DNA of 15,922 nt from Comamonadaceae bacterium. GTDB lineage: Bacteria; Pseudomonadota; Gammaproteobacteria; Burkholderiales; Burkholderiaceae_C. How positions within the stretch are numbered: the stretch's first letter is position 1; each line of letters starts with the position of its first letter. Positions 13,872-15,922 of this stretch are shown one piece after another. The position numbers were made by a program, and so were the translations under genes. Location: the NCBI GenBank assembly GCA_947466165.1, contig CANIDW010000008.1, positions 1 to 15,922 of the forward strand, written 5' to 3'. The notes under the pieces are model-generated. The model was not told the DNA's origin and searched no databases. It saw nothing but the letters and a program-made list of their open reading frames with translations.

Positions 13872-14480
13872 TTAAATTTTGCCGCGCTGCTTGAGACGGC
13901 TTAAGGTTTCGGCAGACAGATTCAGGTAAGAAGCAAGTTCTTTTTTAGGAATACGCTCAAACAGCTCAGGGTGCTTGCGCAAAAACCGCTTCACCCGGCC
14001 TGGCGCATCGAGCAAATGCAAGGTGATGGTGTGGGCCATGATTTCGCTCATCAAGCGCATCACCGAATACTCAAAAGACTGTTTGATACTGTCGTGCCGC
14101 GCCAGAAATGAAGCCCAGTCCACCAAAGCCAGCTTGGCAACCCGAACTTTAGTCACGCAAACCGTGCTGTACGGCGTTGGCGTACCCAAACGCCAAGCCG
14201 CGTAGCTGGTTTCCATGTCGCGTTCATCGGCAAAGCGAAGAATCATCTCTTTGCCGGCCTGATTGGTGACGACGCGCTTGAGAATGCCTTCCAAAATGAA
14301 ATACTGCTCCATCTCGTGCACACCTTGCTCGAGCAAGGAATCGCCTTTATGGCAGTCCACAACCACCAGCAGCGCCTCAAGTTCGGCGGTTTGGGCTGCT
14401 GTGATGCCTTGGAGAACGGTGTTTTGCCCCAACTGGACACGAATGACGTTTCTGTCAGGATGATCAACGAGGGATGACAT
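13872..14480 (-). CDS. Crp/Fnr-family transcriptional regulator without Fe-S cysteines
   Basis: A 202-residue protein. The N-terminal cyclic-nucleotide-binding-type beta-barrel (about residues 15-110) includes GDSLLEQGVHEMEQYFILEGILKRV and GKEMILRFADERDMETSYAAW. A long dimer helix follows, then a C-terminal helix-turn-helix PKKELASYLNLSAETLSRLKQRGKI. The recognition helix has E-T-L-S-R, matching the E..SR contact residues of FNR (CRP has R-E-..-R), so FNR-like DNA half-sites (TTGA) are expected. Only two cysteines are present, neither in an FNR Fe-S arrangement, so it should not sense oxygen that way; the ligand is unknown. The C-terminus stops right after the recognition helix, a common short form. 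ATG 14480 is chosen; the longer frame begins with TTG at 14531 and lacks a ribosome site. It is divergent from oxc, with an FNR-type box between them. Confidence 0.87.
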   Translation of the reverse strand: MSSLVDHPDRNVIRVQLGQNTVLQGITAAQTAELEALLVVVDCHKGDSLLEQGVHEMEQYFILEGILKRVVTNQAGKEMILRFADERDMETSYAAWRLGTPTPYSTVCVTKVRVAKLALVDWASFLARHDSIKQSFEYSVMRLMSEIMAHTITLHLLDAPGRVKRFLRKHPELFERIPKKELASYLNLSAETLSRLKQRGKI

Positions 14481-14542
14481 GTTTAAGGAAATGGGCCGCA
14501 AGCAAAAAACCAACCCGCTTACAGGGCTCAAAACAGGGAAAA

Positions 14543-14556
14543 TTGACCGTGGTCAA
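14543..14556. promoter_or_regulatory. Perfect FNR-type palindrome between the Crp/Fnr gene and oxc
   Basis: TTGACCGTGGTCAA is a perfect 14-base palindrome, TTGAC-N4-GTCAA. It ends exactly 22 bases before the TATGAT -10 element of oxc, which centres it at about -41.5. This is the standard class II activation position for Crp/Fnr proteins. It is 62 bases from the regulator's own start and could also serve autoregulation. Confidence 0.75.
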
Positions 14557-14578
14557 TGGTCTGTAAAACGTCGGCCCC

Positions 14579-14584
14579 TATGAT
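14579..14584 (+). promoter_or_regulatory. -10 element of the oxc promoter
   Basis: TATGAT (five of six consensus bases) with predicted transcription start near 14591, about 92 bases before the oxc ATG. No consensus -35 is present at the matching place (14556-14561); its role is likely taken by the bound activator at the upstream palindrome. Confidence 0.6.
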
Positions 14585-14682
14585 AACGCCATGTGAAAAG
14601 TGACCCGTTCTGCGTCTGTCACAGCCGGTTTACCCACATGCGCCGCTAACCCCGACCGTCGACAAATAAGAGACCTTGCCTC

Positions 14683-15922
14683 ATGACCAACGAAACAACA
14701 ACGCAGGAACAAACTGACGGCTTTAGCCTCGTCATTGATGCCCTGAAACTCAACGACATTGACACGATTTTTGCCCTGCCAGGCATCCCGATCACCGATC
14801 TGACGCGCAAAGCACAAGCCGCCGGCATACGCATGATCTCTTTTCGTCACGAGCAGCACGCCGGTAACGCAGCCGCGGCGGCCGGTTTCCTGACGCAAAA
14901 GCCAGGGATTTGCCTGACGGTTTCAGCCCCGGGCTTTCTCAACGGCCTGACGGCGCTGGCCAATGCCACCACCAACTGCTTCCCGATGATTTTGATCAGC
15001 GGCTCCAGCGAGCGCGAGATTGTCGACCTGCAGCAAGGTGACTACGAAGAGATGGACCAGCTGGCCATTGCCAAGCCGCTTTGCAAGGCAGCTTTCAGGG
15101 TGTTGCACGCACAAGATATCGGCGTAGGCATTGCTCGCGCCATCCGCTCTGCGCTCTCAGGCCGCCCGGGTGGCGTTTACCTGGACCTGCCGGCCAAGCT
15201 GTTTTCACAGACCATGGACGCCCTGGAGGGCAAGCGCTCGCTGATCAAAGTTGTGGACCCCGCACCGCGCCAGATTCCGGCGGCAGACGCCGTCAAGCGC
15301 GCTCTGGACCTGCTCAAAGGAGCCAAACGGCCTCTCATTATTTTGGGCAAGGGTGCGGCCTATGCGCAGGCTGACGCCGACATACGCACGCTCATCGAGA
15401 AATCCGGTATCCCCTACCTGCCCATGTCCATGGCCAAGGGTCTGCTGCCCGATACACACGAGCAGTCGGCATCTGCCACACGCTCTTACGTGCTGGCCGA
15501 AGCCGACGTTGTCATGCTGGTCGGCGCCCGTCTGAACTGGCTGCTGTCGCACGGCAAGGGCAAGACCTGGGGTACACCGGAATCCAAAAAATTCATCCAG
15601 ATCGACATTTCGCCCACCGAGATGGACTCCAACGTGCCGATTCAAGCACCGCTGGTGGGTGATATCGGCTCCTGCGTGTCTGCGCTGCTGGCCGGCATGG
15701 GCAGCAACTGGGCCAAGCCACCGGCTGACTGGACGTCTGCTGTCACGGAGCGCAAAGACAAAAACCTGGCCAAGATGGCCGCCACGCTGGCGCTGAACCC
15801 GGCCGTCATGAACTTCCACAGCGCGCTGAATGTGGTGCGCAATGCGGTGCGTGAGCGGCCTGACGCCGTGGTCGTCAATGAAGGCGCTAACACCCTCGAC
15901 TTTGCCCGGAGCATTGTCGACA
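14683..15922 (+). CDS. oxc: Oxalyl-CoA decarboxylase, N-terminal 413 codons (runs off the right edge)
   Basis: A thiamine-diphosphate enzyme that converts oxalyl-CoA to formyl-CoA and CO2; it works with formyl-CoA transferase (Frc) in oxalate breakdown. The N-terminal PYR domain (about residues 10-180) has [30 protein letters not shown], with the ThDP-activating glutamate in [47 protein letters not shown] and [15 protein letters not shown] follow, all very close to known Oxc proteins. The middle domain (about 195-360) includes [33 protein letters not shown] and [19 protein letters not shown], and the fragment ends in the start of the PP domain ([18 protein letters not shown]). An AAGAGA ribosome site (14668-14673) precedes ATG 14683. 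The frame is intact to the window end; frc may follow outside. Confidence 0.95.
   Translation, partial: MTNETTTQEQTDGFSLVIDALKLNDIDTIFALPGIPITDLTRKAQAAGIRMISFRHEQHAGNAAAAAGFLTQKPGICLTVSAPGFLNGLTALANATTNCFPMILISGSSEREIVDLQQGDYEEMDQLAIAKPLCKAAFRVLHAQDIGVGIARAIRSALSGRPGGVYLDLPAKLFSQTMDALEGKRSLIKVVDPAPRQIPAADAVKRALDLLKGAKRPLIILGKGAAYAQADADIRTLIEKSGIPYLPMSMAKGLLPDTHEQSASATRSYVLAEADVVMLVGARLNWLLSHGKGKTWGTPESKKFIQIDISPTEMDSNVPIQAPLVGDIGSCVSALLAGMGSNWAKPPADWTSAVTERKDKNLAKMAATLALNPAVMNFHSALNVVRNAVRERPDAVVVNEGANTLDFARSIVD

Noticed and set aside
14515..14542. Class II promoter for the Crp/Fnr gene itself from the shared palindrome
   Set aside because: At the required 22-base distance on the minus strand the hexamer reads AAGCGG, not a -10 element.
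15205..15819. Minus-strand open frame of 204 codons
   Set aside because: It is antisense to oxc, whose forward translation matches the oxalyl-CoA decarboxylase family along its whole length.
1..15922. Phage, transposon, toxin-antitoxin or CRISPR-type defence system
   Set aside because: No integrase, transposase, direct-repeat array, nuclease or toxin-like small gene pair is seen. All genes fit metabolism, transport, division or regulation.

Overview
The window looks like chromosomal DNA of a betaproteobacterium, most likely order Burkholderiales and close to Comamonadaceae (Polaromonas/Rhodoferax type). This rests on moderate-to-high GC, a Bug-type solute-binding protein with its own TctAB permease, a zapA/6S RNA pair, and gene families typical of the group. 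The assignment is inference from gene content; no 16S rRNA is present. I see no tRNA, rRNA, insertion sequence, CRISPR array or other mobile element.

Region 1 (1-3450, minus strand) is a vitamin B12 uptake operon. A cobalamin riboswitch (about 3195-3449) leads a TonB-dependent BtuB-like receptor. This is followed by a BtuF-like binding protein without a signal peptide, then by a second, secreted BtuF-like protein that overlaps it by 8 bases and runs off the left edge. Region 2 (3476-4242) is a housekeeping block: back-to-back promoters shared with the B12 operon, a short coiled-coil ZapB-like protein, ZapA, and 6S RNA with its promoter and U-tract.

Region 3 (4256-9444) is a catabolic uptake unit. 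A divergent FadR/GntR regulator faces an NMT1/TauA-type ABC importer made of a binding protein, a terminator, permease A, an ATPase and permease B. It ends with a fumarylacetoacetate-hydrolase (FAH) family enzyme and a very strong terminator. The divergent gap holds several related AACCAA/TTGGTT inverted repeats, the likely operators. The cargo is probably an organic acid whose breakdown passes through a fumarylpyruvate-like intermediate, but that is inference.

Region 4 (9508-10308) is a lone TauE/SafE permease. Region 5 (10384-15922) is a carboxylate/oxalate block: a complete tripartite tricarboxylate transporter (tctC, tctB, tctA), a convergent Crp/Fnr regulator without Fe-S cysteines, and, divergent from it, the first 413 codons of oxalyl-CoA decarboxylase.

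The main regulatory observation is that two similar FNR-type boxes lie in this last block: TTGACCCGAATCAA upstream of tctC and TTGACCGTGGTCAA between the regulator and oxc. The oxc box is exactly 22 bases from a TATGAT -10 element, the class II activator geometry. The regulator's recognition helix carries the E..SR pattern of FNR. The simplest reading is that this local regulator controls both the transporter and oxc, which would make the transporter a candidate oxalate (or related dicarboxylate) importer.
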